From Bradyrhizobium sp. CCBAU 53351 (GTDB taxonomy: Bacteria; Pseudomonadota; Alphaproteobacteria; Rhizobiales; Xanthobacteraceae), in contig NZ_CP030059.1 of NCBI RefSeq assembly GCF_015291745.1, forward strand, positions 1,577,501-1,641,500: 64,000 bases of DNA, written 5' to 3'. The translations under genes were made by a program, and so were the position numbers. This document shows, piece after piece, positions 50,652 to 59,414 of the stretch; the first letter of the stretch is position 1, and every line of letters starts with the position of its first letter. The notes under the pieces were generated by a model that was not told the origin of the DNA, made no database searches, and worked only from the letters and a program-made list of their open reading frames with translations.

Positions 50652-51172
50652 ATGATTATCCGAGTTTCTTTAGCAACCGGAAGAGGCCATCGATGCGGCT
50701 CGCCTCAATAAGCTCGTTACTCACGCTTCGTTCCTCATGCGAGAAGAGAGGATGCGGTAACCTTCGGTCGATATCAGAGGCGCAACTCACCGTATAATCG
50801 GGTTTCGCAGGCTAAGTGTCGTTGCTCTTTGTGTTGTGATGTTCCAAGCACTATGTGAAGTATCAGGATGAATGTTTTCGTCATCGTGAAGCATGGCCTT
50901 CGGCCTATGGATAAGTGGAGTCCGGGTCGATCGACCGCAATTCGTCCACGAATAGCTTGCTCCGCCCGCTTTCAAAGAGCCGCTGCGCCTAACGACGAGA
51001 ATGCGTCAGCAACGCTCAAACACCTGCCTCTGTCAAATTACTAGTCGCAAACGTAAACTCCGAACGCGCTAAACACAAAAGATGCGCCCCCATCAACCGA
51101 CCTCTCGATCATCAAAAGCTTGGCCGGGCTGTTCACCTGCCCGAACAATTCACACAGACCCATGTCGCGGCA
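50652..51172. other. 521-base gap between leftward genes
   Basis: No full gene. A 22-codon minus-strand frame starts at a GTG at 50724 with gagga before it and stops at 50659, eight bases before the TTG of the truncated HAD gene. It could be a leader peptide or part of the broken N terminus. AT-rich overall. No repeat or RNA recognised. Confidence 0.4.
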
Positions 51173-52135
51173 TTAGGTGAAGCATCCAGACGAATCGTTT
51201 CGCCAGCGCAACAGGGCCGATTGGAGTTGCCCGAGTGGCGCTTGACCCTTGGATTGTAGCCAACCAGGAACGACATTGGTAGACTTGACGAGCTTCATAA
51301 CGCGATCCGGATGAATGCCAACGCCGACCGCCGAGAACGGCTTGAGAATAGTTGCTGCCGCTTTCACCGCAGATTCAGGAAGCAGAAGCTCTCGCGCATT
51401 GGGAAAGTAACTCGCCCGGAACGCGGTAACGATGTCCTCAATCGTATAGCGATCTGGGTAACACGCATTGAACAAGACGAAACGCTCCGGGCACGAACGA
51501 GCAAATTCGATGGCATTGATCAGGTCTTCGACATAGAAGCAGCCCTTGATCGTGTCGCGCCGACCCGGATAAATAAAGAAGCCTTTTTGCAGTAGAGTAG
51601 CTAGCCGAGTGAAATTTCCGTTTTCTCCAGGCCCGAAAACAACCGCGGGGCGCGTGATGACTAACTTGCGTTCTTGATTCTCCGTCGCCCAGTCTCGAAA
51701 CACCTGTTCGGCCAAGAGCTTCGATCTGCCGTAACTAGAGCTGGGCGCAGGGGGCGTCTCTTCCAGCTTCGTATCTTCGCCAGGGCCGTACACGGAGATC
51801 GAACTCGTGAAGACGATTTGCGGCACATGCTTGCGTCTTGCCAGCGCCGCGATCTCGATGGCTCCGCCGACGTTGGTCTCATAGTACTCGTGGTCAGGAT
51901 GTCCAGGCGTGCGGTGTACCGCGGCAAGGTTGTAGATGGTTTCTATTGCGTCGGGCACATCAAAGTTGCCGAGAGCGCGCACATCACCGATCTTGTACTC
52001 GACACCAGAAATAGGTGCGGTGGGCGCGCGCAAATCAACACTCACAATCTTGGCTGCGACGGTCTTTCGCAATCGACGTAACAGATGGGTTCCGACAAAA
52101 CCGGATCCACCAAAGACTAGAATGCTTCTTTCCAT
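51173..52135 (-). CDS. NAD-dependent epimerase/dehydratase (extended SDR)
   Basis: 320 residues. The Rossmann nucleotide-binding motif is LVFGGSGFVGTHLLRRL near residue 6; DVRALGN follows, then YNLAAVHR. The active site shows Ser in FTSSISVYGPG and Tyr-x-x-x-Lys in SYGRSKLLAE. NDP-sugar epimerases and dehydratases (GalE/RfbB-like) have this plan, and the substrate sugar is not readable. It probably provides a nucleotide sugar for the locus. It is upstream of the HAD gene and 30 bases downstream of the sugar-transferase gene, likely co-transcribed with the latter. Confidence 0.85.
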   Translation of the reverse strand: MERSILVFGGSGFVGTHLLRRLRKTVAAKIVSVDLRAPTAPISGVEYKIGDVRALGNFDVPDAIETIYNLAAVHRTPGHPDHEYYETNVGGAIEIAALARRKHVPQIVFTSSISVYGPGEDTKLEETPPAPSSSYGRSKLLAEQVFRDWATENQERKLVITRPAVVFGPGENGNFTRLATLLQKGFFIYPGRRDTIKGCFYVEDLINAIEFARSCPERFVLFNACYPDRYTIEDIVTAFRASYFPNARELLLPESAVKAAATILKPFSAVGVGIHPDRVMKLVKSTNVVPGWLQSKGQAPLGQLQSALLRWRNDSSGCFT

Positions 52136-52165
52136 TGGCCCCTCAGCCGCAGCATCAATTGCTTT

Positions 52166-53665
52166 TCAATATGCGTTTGGATCGCGCAAGCTCGTAACAG
52201 CCGTCAGAAGTAGGATCTTAAGATCAAGTCTGACGGCCCAGTTATTGATATACCAGATGTCGAGCTCGACTCTCTTCTGCATCAACTCGATCGCGCGGAT
52301 TTCTCCGCGGTAACCATTAACTTGCGCCCAACCGGTGATGCCGGGCTTGACGTGATGGCGGAAGGAGTAGTTGCCGATGATCTGCTCATATTCGGTGTTG
52401 TGGGCGGCGGCGTGCGGTCGCGGGCCGACCAGCGACATGTCGCCCTTGAGCACGTTGAGGAGCTGCGGCAGCTCGTCGATCGAGGTCTTGCGCAGCCATT
52501 TGCCGATCGGCGTGACGCGAGGGTCGTTCTTCTGCGCTTGCGCGATTGTCGGGCCGTCCTCGAGCACGCGCATGGTGCGGAATTTGAAGATCTTGAACGC
52601 GCGGCCGCCGAAACCGTGGCGGGTCTGGAGGAAGAACACCGGCCCCTGCGAGGTTAGCTTGATGAGGAGTGCGGTCACCAGCATCACCGGCGCGAAAACC
52701 AACAGCCCCAGGCTCGCGCCAAGGACGTCGAGCGTGCGCTTGAGCGCGCGCTCGCTGGGGGCCAGCGGGGCGCGGCGCAGTTCGGCGGTGAAGGTGTTGC
52801 CGGTGCCGGAGAGCGGATAGCGCAAAAAGCGGGCCGTGGTGGCGTCCGGCACCAGATGCACGGGGAGCGGCAGGATCTGCAGCACGTCCAGAATGCTCTC
52901 GATCGCATGCTGCCGGCTCCAATTCATAAGCAGAAAGATGTGCTCGACCCGGTTCTCGCGCGCGTAGGCGATCAGCTCTTCGAAGCGCGGTGCGAGCGAG
53001 GAGAGCAATAGCGGCGAAGCCAGCTGCCTTGCAGGGATCTCCATGATACGCATCAGGCGATAGCCGTGCTGGCCGAGCTCGTCGACCGCATTGGACGAAG
53101 TGGCAAGGCCGAACTCGGCGATCATGATCGCTCTTCCGTTGGCGAAGGCGCCGGTGCGCAAGGAATTCGCAGTCCACCGCGCCGCCACGGTCTTCCAGGC
53201 GAGCAGGGCGGCAAGGCCGACCAGGTAGAACGAGATCGTGGTTCCTCGGGAGAACTCCTCGGTGACCTTCATGGTGAAGGCGATCGCTAGCAGCGCACCG
53301 AACAGGCCGGTCCAAGTTGCGGTTGTCATTCGCAATGTGCGTGGCAGGTCCGTGATGGTTCGGAGTCGATAGCCCTGCTGCACTACGGTCAGTAGGACAA
53401 AATTGATTGCGACGAGGACACTAGCCGCCGCATAGACGTCTGCTTTGCCGACGAAGCTCGTAGTGGACAAGAGATAACCGACCGCGCAGCCAATCCCACT
53501 GACCAAGATCAAGATCGCATCAACCGCGGCCATTGAACGTTCAACAACCATAGGGCGCAGCCAGTTCGACGAAAAGCTTGTAGATGCGAAAGCGGTCTGC
53601 TCGACCGCGGGAGATCCCGTCGCAGAATCAAGAACGCGCACGGGTCGAGTAGTAATATTTGTCAT
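52166..53665 (-). CDS. Undecaprenyl-phosphate sugar phosphotransferase (ExoY/WbaP type)
   Basis: 499 residues. Four or five N-terminal membrane helices (about 45-150), a CoA-binding-like middle domain (about 165-290), and a C-terminal bacterial sugar-transferase domain (about 305-499) beginning KRTLDVLGASLGLLVFAPV. Its key motifs are FKIFKFRTMRVLEDGP, LRKTSIDELPQLLNVLKGDM and SLVGPRPHA, and the closing LDIWYINNWAVRLD is in place. It transfers a sugar-1-phosphate onto undecaprenyl phosphate and so starts repeat-unit synthesis. Start ATG at 53665. Divergent from the substrate-binding protein gene. Confidence 0.94.
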   Translation of the reverse strand: MTNITTRPVRVLDSATGSPAVEQTAFASTSFSSNWLRPMVVERSMAAVDAILILVSGIGCAVGYLLSTTSFVGKADVYAAASVLVAINFVLLTVVQQGYRLRTITDLPRTLRMTTATWTGLFGALLAIAFTMKVTEEFSRGTTISFYLVGLAALLAWKTVAARWTANSLRTGAFANGRAIMIAEFGLATSSNAVDELGQHGYRLMRIMEIPARQLASPLLLSSLAPRFEELIAYARENRVEHIFLLMNWSRQHAIESILDVLQILPLPVHLVPDATTARFLRYPLSGTGNTFTAELRRAPLAPSERALKRTLDVLGASLGLLVFAPVMLVTALLIKLTSQGPVFFLQTRHGFGGRAFKIFKFRTMRVLEDGPTIAQAQKNDPRVTPIGKWLRKTSIDELPQLLNVLKGDMSLVGPRPHAAAHNTEYEQIIGNYSFRHHVKPGITGWAQVNGYRGEIRAIELMQKRVELDIWYINNWAVRLDLKILLLTAVTSLRDPNAY

Positions 53666-53802
53666 CCTGCAAAACCCATTGACGCCAAATTTATTTACCC
53701 GAACAAGCTGTGCTATCGGTCAAAAGCGCTGCTAAAACAAGGTGAACGAAAAATTAACCCTAATCTCCAAGGCGGATTGTAGCTCATCTCGCCGCGAGTG
53801 AT
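53666..53802. promoter_or_regulatory. AT-rich divergent promoter region
   Basis: 137 bases between the divergent starts of the sugar phosphotransferase and the substrate-binding protein. It is AT-rich compared with its flanks (aaatttatttaccc; gaacgaaaaattaaccc). It must hold promoters for both directions, but no exact site can be named. Confidence 0.45.
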
Positions 53803-54912
53803 ATGTCAAATTTTCAGCCCGTCAGGAAGTTCTTGTTGTCAACCCAGGCCCGGAGGCGGACCCGACGGAGGGGGAGGCGGTACCTTGCTACTGGCCTTGC
53901 CGCCATCGCTTTAGTGGGTACCCTGCTTGTCCTTCTTCGTCCTGAAGCGACCCCCATGCGATCGCCGACACCTTCCAAAGCTGGGTCAGTCAAGCTCCTC
54001 CTTGACGGGCGATATAGTGCTCGGTTTGCCGGCGAACTCGCTGCATCGAGGCAGGGCTATTTCTCCCCCCGTATTGAGGTGTCGGCTCAGCCCGACGAGC
54101 CTGAGTTCGTCCAAACCATTGCACGCCGACATGCCATCGGCGTGACGAGCGGCCAAAACTTCCTGCTGGCAAGCTGGCGCGGCGTGCCCGTAACTGCCTT
54201 CGCTGCAAGCTTCCTTGATACCTCGGTCGCGATCTTCACGCTCGAAAGCTCGGGACTGCGGCAGCCGGGGGATCTGATCGGAAAGCGAATTGGATACCGC
54301 AGAGCGACTGAGGGGGGCGTCGTTTTGGACGCCATGATGGCGCAGCTCGGGCTTCCCCGAAGTCAGATAACCGAGGTCCACGACCGCAATAGCTTCGAAG
54401 CACTGCGGGCCGGGGAAGTGGATGCGATCGTTGCTGCGATTGATGAGCAGCCCGATGCCTCCAGCTGGACCTTGAAGCTGAACGTCATCAAACCGCAGGA
54501 CTACGGCATCCATGTCCCAGGTCAGGTCTATTTTGCGAGCAATGATCTCATCCTCGACCAGCCGTCCTTGATTGCCGATGTCCTCCAGGGCCTCATTCGA
54601 GGTTGGCAATTCGTTTACGCTGACTATGAAAAGAGCGTGCCCGTTCTCGCTGGCGCCAGCCCGGCCGGGCTGAACTCCGGGCGGCTGAGATACGACTTAC
54701 AGCAGCAGCGCGAGCTTGTGTTGCCAACGGGCGGCCGCATTGGTGACTACGACGAAAGTCGCTGGCGCACGCTGCGGGATATCCTCATTTTTGCGAAGCT
54801 CGGCCAGGAAGATGTGCCTATAGCTCAGACGGTCAACTACCGATTCTTACGGGATGTGTACCGCCGTTCACCTGACCTTTCCGCCCCCGGCGTCTTGGGC
54901 GTTGAGAAATAG
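53803..54912 (+). CDS. ABC-type substrate-binding protein, NMT1/SsuA-like
   Basis: 369 residues. A strongly basic N terminus (QARRRTRRRGRRYLATGLAA) leads into one hydrophobic helix (about 28-47), so it is a signal anchor or a Tat-like signal. The periplasmic part fits the NMT1/THI5-like fold: LASRQGYFSPRIEVSAQPDE at the usual place, GVTSGQNFLLASWRG and DLIGKRIGYRR, with the SRxYF-type NDLILDQPSLIAD segment near 235. It should bind a small organic ligand in the periplasm. No permease or ATPase gene lies next to it, so it is an orphan. Confidence 0.8.
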   Translation: MSNFQPVRKFLLSTQARRRTRRRGRRYLATGLAAIALVGTLLVLLRPEATPMRSPTPSKAGSVKLLLDGRYSARFAGELAASRQGYFSPRIEVSAQPDEPEFVQTIARRHAIGVTSGQNFLLASWRGVPVTAFAASFLDTSVAIFTLESSGLRQPGDLIGKRIGYRRATEGGVVLDAMMAQLGLPRSQITEVHDRNSFEALRAGEVDAIVAAIDEQPDASSWTLKLNVIKPQDYGIHVPGQVYFASNDLILDQPSLIADVLQGLIRGWQFVYADYEKSVPVLAGASPAGLNSGRLRYDLQQQRELVLPTGGRIGDYDESRWRTLRDILIFAKLGQEDVPIAQTVNYRFLRDVYRRSPDLSAPGVLGVEK

Positions 54913-55101
54913 GACCGAGAAGCCACACTCGTGCGCCATATTAACTCAGACTGGGCGGTCACCCGCCGGCATCAGTTGCTTTTCCGCCCGTCGCCTTGGT
55001 AAAATCGCTTCACAATTCCGGTCAGTCGCGGGGTGGCTCCGTGACGTTGGCGCTGTGGGATTTGACGACGGCCCAAGTCCGCCGGGCGAGGAGCTTATGG
55101 G

Positions 55102-55374
55102 ATGCTTAAGACATCGATGCGAGTTGGACTGTTGGCTGCGACGGTTTCCCTATGCGCAGCGAGCGGAGCCAGCGCCACAATGCAGATGCCCGCGCCGGCC
55201 GCCCTGCTCATGGGCGAGAGCCAAGTGACGCCTGCTACGTTCTGGGCGCAGCCGTATCCATATCGCTATGTGCCGTGGCGCCGTTGCCCATTGGTGCGAG
55301 TCGAGACGCCTTATGGCTGGTACATGGACCGGGTTTGTGCGCCGACTGGCCCCGTCCTGAGGCGGGCCTACTGA
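55102..55374 (+). CDS. Small secreted protein
   Basis: 90 residues from the ATG at 55102, with gaggagc 14 bases upstream. Signal peptide MLKTSMRVGLLAATVSLCAA with cleavage near ASA/TMQ. The mature 60 residues are rich in Pro, Tyr, Trp and Arg (PYPYRYVPWRRCPLVRVETP; YGWYMDRVCAP) with two cysteines, possibly disulfide-bonded. A second ATG (55096) lies in another frame. No family recognised; probably periplasmic. Confidence 0.65.
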   Translation: MLKTSMRVGLLAATVSLCAASGASATMQMPAPAALLMGESQVTPATFWAQPYPYRYVPWRRCPLVRVETPYGWYMDRVCAPTGPVLRRAY

Positions 55375-55588
55375 CCTGCCGTCGATGATCGGTTCTTCGA
55401 AATTTCTCGGAGTATCCCGCGGCTAAGCGATGCTCGATTTGCGCAAGGCAGATTTACGCTGCTACGTTGTGCGCAACACGTACCTCTAAATGTACTAGAT
55501 TCTCGCTAGGTAGTGCTTCGCGTCGCGTTTATGGAGGCTGCTGCTTCGCAGGCTTCTCGCCGATCACGCCTATCCTGGTCAGTGCGTT

Positions 55589-56530
55589 TTATGGACCTAC
55601 TAAGTAACTATTATATGCTGACCTTATTCCGTCTCTGAGTGGCGTTGCCGCCCGCCAGCCCAGGCGAGCAAGTCGGCTGACCTCGAGCAGCTTGCGGGGC
55701 GTTCCATCCGGACGCGAAGTGTCGAAGGTGATCCTTCCAACGTATCCGACCGTATCGGCCACAACTTGTGCAAACTCGGCGATGGTGATGTCCTCCCCGG
55801 TGCCGATGTTGATTAGCTCCGGGCTTGAATAGCTCCTCATCAGATGCACGCAAGCATCCGCCATGTCATCGACATAAAGGAATTCGCGCCGCGGTGCGCC
55901 GGTGCCCCAAACGGCCACGCTCGTTGCGCCCGTGATCTTCGCCTCGTGGAAGCGGCGGATCAGGGCGGCAACCACGTGACTATGCTCGGGATGATAATTG
56001 TCGCCGGGACCGTAGAGATTGGTCGGCATCACGCTAATGAAGTCGCATCCGTACTGGTTGCGATAGGCCTCCGCCATCTTGATGCCTGCGATCTTGGCGA
56101 TCGCGTACGGCTCATTGGTGGGTTCCAGCGGGCCCGATAACACTGTGTCCTCACGCAGCGGCTGCGGCGCCAGCTTCGGATAGATGCAGGAGGAGCCTAG
56201 AAACATCAGTTTCTCTGCGCCGCTCAGATGCGCAGCATGGATCACATTGGTGGCTATCGCAATGTTGTCGTAGATGAACTCAGCGCGCAACGTGTCGTTG
56301 GCGACGATGCCGCCGACTTTTGCGGCGGCGAGAAACACGACCTGCGGTCGCGTTCTGGAGAACCAGTCCAATACGGCAGCCTGGTTGCGGAGATCAACCT
56401 CGTTCCGCTCCACCGTGACGATCTTCACGTCCTCACGCGCCAAGCGGCGCACGAGCGCGCTGCCGACCATCCCGCGATGGCCTGCGACGTAAACGCTCTT
56501 ACCCTTAAGCTCAAACGGCACGCGTGCCAT
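55589..56530 (-). CDS. fcl: GDP-L-fucose synthase
   Basis: 313 residues. The extended-SDR motif is [18 protein letters not shown]. The hallmark of GDP-fucose synthase is the nearby [20 protein letters not shown], with Ser-Ser-Cys-Ile-Tyr at the active site, followed by [20 protein letters not shown] (Y-x-x-x-K). [19 protein letters not shown] is the substrate-binding loop. It epimerises and reduces GDP-4-keto-6-deoxymannose to GDP-L-fucose with NADPH. It overlaps the gmd stop by 20 bases, so the two are coupled. GDP-fucose would feed fucose into the polysaccharide or a Nod factor-like product. Confidence 0.95.
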   Translation of the reverse strand: MARVPFELKGKSVYVAGHRGMVGSALVRRLAREDVKIVTVERNEVDLRNQAAVLDWFSRTRPQVVFLAAAKVGGIVANDTLRAEFIYDNIAIATNVIHAAHLSGAEKLMFLGSSCIYPKLAPQPLREDTVLSGPLEPTNEPYAIAKIAGIKMAEAYRNQYGCDFISVMPTNLYGPGDNYHPEHSHVVAALIRRFHEAKITGATSVAVWGTGAPRREFLYVDDMADACVHLMRSYSSPELINIGTGEDITIAEFAQVVADTVGYVGRITFDTSRPDGTPRKLLEVSRLARLGWRAATPLRDGIRSAYNSYLVGP

Positions 56531-57596
56531 GTGCCACGTCCCGTTTCGCCTCGCTCAAATCGCTCGTTACCATTTCCTCGACAAGTTGGGCGAAGGTCCG
56601 CTTTGGCCTCCAGCCGAGCTTCTCACGCGCCTTGCTGGCATCTCCCACGAGGAGGTCAACCTCTGTCGGCCGAAAATAGGTGGGATCAACCTTCACCATA
56701 GTCTTGCCGCTCTTCGCATCGACCCCGATTTCCTCGACCCCCTCGCCGCGCCATTCGATGCGGCGGCCGACCTGCGCGAAGGCGAGCTCGACCATCTCCC
56801 GCACCGAGCGCGTCTCGCCGGTGGCGAGCACGAAGTCGCCAGGCTTGTCCGCCTGGAGGATCATGTGCATTCCCTCGACGTAATCCCGTGCATGCCCCCA
56901 GTCGCGTTTCGCCGACAGATTTCCGAGATAGAGCGTGTCCTCAAGCCCGACCTCGATGCGCGCGACGCCGCGGGTGATCTTGCGAGTGACAAAGGTTTCG
57001 CCGCGGATCGGACTCTCATGGTTGAAAAGGATGCCGTTGCTGGCGAACATGCCATAGGCTTCGCGATAGTTCACCGTGATCCAATAGCCGTAGAGCTTGG
57101 CGACGCCGTAAGGCGAGCGAGGGTAGAACGGCGTGGTCTCCTTTTGCGGGATCTCCTGCACCAGTCCGTAGAGTTCGGAGGTCGAGGCTTGGTAGAACCG
57201 GGTCTCCTTCTCCATGCCGAGGATTCGGATCGCCTCCAGGAGGCGCAGCACGCCCAGTGCGTCGGCGTTGGCGGTGTATTCCGGGCTCTCGAAGCTGACC
57301 GCGACATGGCTTTGGGCTGCGAGATTATAGATCTCCGTCGGTCGGATCTGCTGCACCAGGCGGATCAGGTTGGTCGAATCCGTCATGTCGCCATAGTGCA
57401 TCAGGAACGGCACGTTCCCGAGATGCGGATCCTGGTAGAGATGATCGACGCGCGCGGTGTTGAACGAGGACGAGCGCCGCTTGATGCCGTGCACGATGTA
57501 GCCAAGGGATAGCAAATGTTCGGCCAGATAGGCCCCGTCCTGGCCCGTTACGCCCGTTATGAGGGCGATCCGCTGCTTAAGTCGATGGTCGGTCAA
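56511..57596 (-). CDS. gmd: GDP-mannose 4,6-dehydratase
   Basis: 361 residues. The SDR motif [19 protein letters not shown] is at residue 15. [20 protein letters not shown] is the NADP-binding arginine region. [18 protein letters not shown] gives the Thr/Ser and Glu of the active site, and [12 protein letters not shown] gives the Tyr-x-x-x-Lys. [16 protein letters not shown] is the diagnostic loop of Gmd. It converts GDP-mannose to GDP-4-keto-6-deoxymannose, the substrate of Fcl encoded directly downstream. Starts at the ATG at 57596 and ends inside fcl. Confidence 0.96.
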   Translation of the reverse strand: MTDHRLKQRIALITGVTGQDGAYLAEHLLSLGYIVHGIKRRSSSFNTARVDHLYQDPHLGNVPFLMHYGDMTDSTNLIRLVQQIRPTEIYNLAAQSHVAVSFESPEYTANADALGVLRLLEAIRILGMEKETRFYQASTSELYGLVQEIPQKETTPFYPRSPYGVAKLYGYWITVNYREAYGMFASNGILFNHESPIRGETFVTRKITRGVARIEVGLEDTLYLGNLSAKRDWGHARDYVEGMHMILQADKPGDFVLATGETRSVREMVELAFAQVGRRIEWRGEGVEEIGVDAKSGKTMVKVDPTYFRPTEVDLLVGDASKAREKLGWRPKRTFAQLVEEMVTSDLSEAKRDVAHGTRAV

Positions 57597-57810
57597 TTTG
57601 GCCTCAGATTGGGAATAAAAGGTCCTTCGCCGCTCCTGGACTTGCCGAGTCCCTAAGGGCGTGCCTCTAGTTGAGGGATATAGAGAATTAAGAATAGCGC
57701 GGCAATCGAGCTTTAACTAGCTGATTTTGTTGAATTTCATATCCGTAAGCGCCGCGCCACACCAGCGGCTATCTTCAACCCAATCAACTGACGTGAGCAT
57801 GCCGTCAGAG

Positions 57811-58377
57811 CTAAAAGGCGCTGACTTCCCGCGTCCAGCGCTGAGGATCAGTACCTGACTCTGCCCGCACGATTGTGAATCGATCCAAGGCATCGACAAG
57901 CGGCGTCACCACCGGGCTCAAATTATCGAGCACGAGAACCGCTCGTCCCTCGCGCACGAGCAGCACAAGGTGATGCTCTCCGGTTGCTCGGATGACGACC
58001 TCAGCGAGAAGGAGAGCCGAGCTGGGCCAGCCGGACCGTAGGAGCAGATGGCGCTTGGTGACGGCGTAGTCGCCGCAATTGCCTTCGTAAGGAAATATCT
58101 GCCACTCCGCGTCACGCCGGCTTGCGAGCGGATCTTTGGGCGCTATGCCGAAATTGACCGTTGAATTGACCTGCGCAAGCTCTCGCCAACGTTGAATTGA
58201 GGAGCGGAAATCTCGGATTCTGCGATCATCGCGATGCTGGCAATCCTCAGGATATTGAATGCAGAACTGTGAAAATGACAGCGGTGGCGTCACCGCTTTG
58301 GATTCGTAGTTCGAATAGGCGGGTTGGCCGCAAACGTAATACACTATGGCCAGCATGCGGGCCGCATGTCGGATCAT
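57811..58377 (-). CDS. Transglutaminase-like cysteine peptidase (BTLCP), second copy
   Basis: 188 residues from the ATG at 58377 (MIRHAARMLAIVYYVCG). It shares the BTLCP core with the protein at 29117: Cys in GNCGDYAVTKRHLLLRSG, His in TGEHHLVLLV and Asp in VLVLDNLS, so the triad is complete. The signal peptide is shorter and less clear. The N-terminal 50 residues differ from the other copy. The frame is open to 58467. It is probably a periplasmic protease with an unknown protein target, placed at the outer edge of the polysaccharide locus. Confidence 0.8.
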   Translation of the reverse strand: MIRHAARMLAIVYYVCGQPAYSNYESKAVTPPLSFSQFCIQYPEDCQHRDDRRIRDFRSSIQRWRELAQVNSTVNFGIAPKDPLASRRDAEWQIFPYEGNCGDYAVTKRHLLLRSGWPSSALLLAEVVIRATGEHHLVLLVREGRAVLVLDNLSPVVTPLVDALDRFTIVRAESGTDPQRWTREVSAF

Positions 58378-58616
58378 CGAAAGTTCGCCTGAAATTTCTT
58401 GATTGCTAGGCGAAGTATATTGCGATGCAGCGGAAGCGCTACGACAATTGTGAGGCAATCGATGCACAATCGGGAAGCAGCGATACGCTCGATCTCGATG
58501 GGCCGCTTGCGTCTCCGCAGCCCTTAGTTTTTGCGAGATCTATCCCTAAGCCTGTCTGTTTAAAGATGACTGTGGCTTGGCCGATTTGTGCGCCCAGCAA
58601 TATTGCCAGCTTTTGG

Positions 58617-58703
58617 AACTCTTGAACGTCGGACGTTGCTGATCTCCTTTAGTAGCGTCAGGCGTCGAAGCTGTGCTTAGTTCATGAGCGATTCAAACAG
58701 GAC
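58617..58703 (-). pseudogene. Decayed copy of the 3' end of the gene at 60067-60651
   Basis: The minus-strand translation VLFESLMN, stop, AQLRRLTLLKEISNVRRSR aligns with [20 protein letters not shown] of the intact protein encoded at 60067. A stop codon replaces one alanine codon. The DNA matches 60097-60183 over nearly its whole length, including gagcgattcaaacagg. So this is a truncated, broken paralogous fragment. Confidence 0.8.
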
Positions 58704-58890
58704 GCGTTGGAGCGGCACCGCCGCTGATCAGTACGCCTATGGCACCGCCATGGTCGACAATCCCAAGGCCGGCGGGTAACACCCTTGTCGGCGGCTCCGC
58801 GGACGACACCTATGTCGTCGGTGCTGCAAGTACCAAAATCATCGAAAACCCGGGCGAAGGTGTCGACACGGTTCATCACTTGTTGCATGG
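58704..58890 (+). pseudogene. Decayed RTX-type repeat sequence
   Basis: The plus strand encodes ADQYAYGTAMVDNPKAGG and, after a one-base change of frame near 58776, NTLVGGSADDTYVVGAASTK followed by IIENPGEGVDTV. This is the pattern of hemolysin-type proteins (N-T-L-x-G-G-x-x-x-D-T-Y-V-V). The frame then ends within 50 bases. No start or end of a gene remains. It joins directly to the fragment at 58617-58703. It is not a copy of the RTX part of the protein at 46973. Confidence 0.65.
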
Positions 58891-59060
58891 CTTGACCTCT
58901 CAATTTGGCTCAACGAGGAAGATGCCTGAAGGTTAGCGGCAAGGGCGCACGCTCGACGACTAGGTGCGTCAGTTGTCAGGGCTTTGTCGAAATGTCGTTC
59001 TTCGGTTCGGCGGCCCCCGAGTGGGATCGCTCGAGCAGGCCGAATTGGTAGCGTGCCGCC

Positions 59061-59414
59061 TCACTTGGTCGATTGTTGCTTGGAAACAGATCCGGTTGAA
59101 TCGGATGGAGTAAGACAGCCATGACAGATCACCAACTTCCTGCTGAGCCGCCGATCGTTTTCCGCTTCAATCTCGTCGTGCACGGCCCACCACGCCTCCG
59201 AATGAGGACGAAGGGCGAGTAATACTGTCTCTCGTTCCTTGTTGTGTTCGTATGCAATCGGAGAACTGGTCACGCGCCGCGCCGTGTAAGGTAGATTGGG
59301 ATTGCGGCCCAATCCGTCCCAGGCAATCGCACAGTTCGGCTTTAATGGCGCAGTTGCGCAGCCTGTGAGCAAACAGGCGGCACCAATAGCCGTCATGAGA
59401 AATCGCCGAGACAT
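59061..59414 (-). CDS. Small lipoprotein
   Basis: 117 residues from the ATG at 59414 (MSRRFLMTAIGAACLLTGC). The lipobox LLTGC places the lipidated Cys at about 19. The mature part has two further cysteine sites (PNCAIAW; ICHGCLTP) and is hydrophilic, ending in a lysine. The 30 codons upstream in the same frame lack a good start. Residue 20 is Ala, so it should be sorted to the outer membrane. Function unknown. Confidence 0.65.
   Translation of the reverse strand: MSRRFLMTAIGAACLLTGCATAPLKPNCAIAWDGLGRNPNLPYTARRVTSSPIAYEHNKERETVLLALRPHSEAWWAVHDEIEAENDRRLSRKLVICHGCLTPSDSTGSVSKQQSTK

Larger units (their letters stand above)
58378..59060. other. Mosaic of gene fragments
   Basis: 683 bases with no intact gene. 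It holds a decayed copy of the 3' end of the gene at 60067 (58617-58703), joined at once to a decayed RTX-repeat sequence (58704-58890). The rest shows no recognised feature. The region looks like a site of past recombination and decay. Confidence 0.6.
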
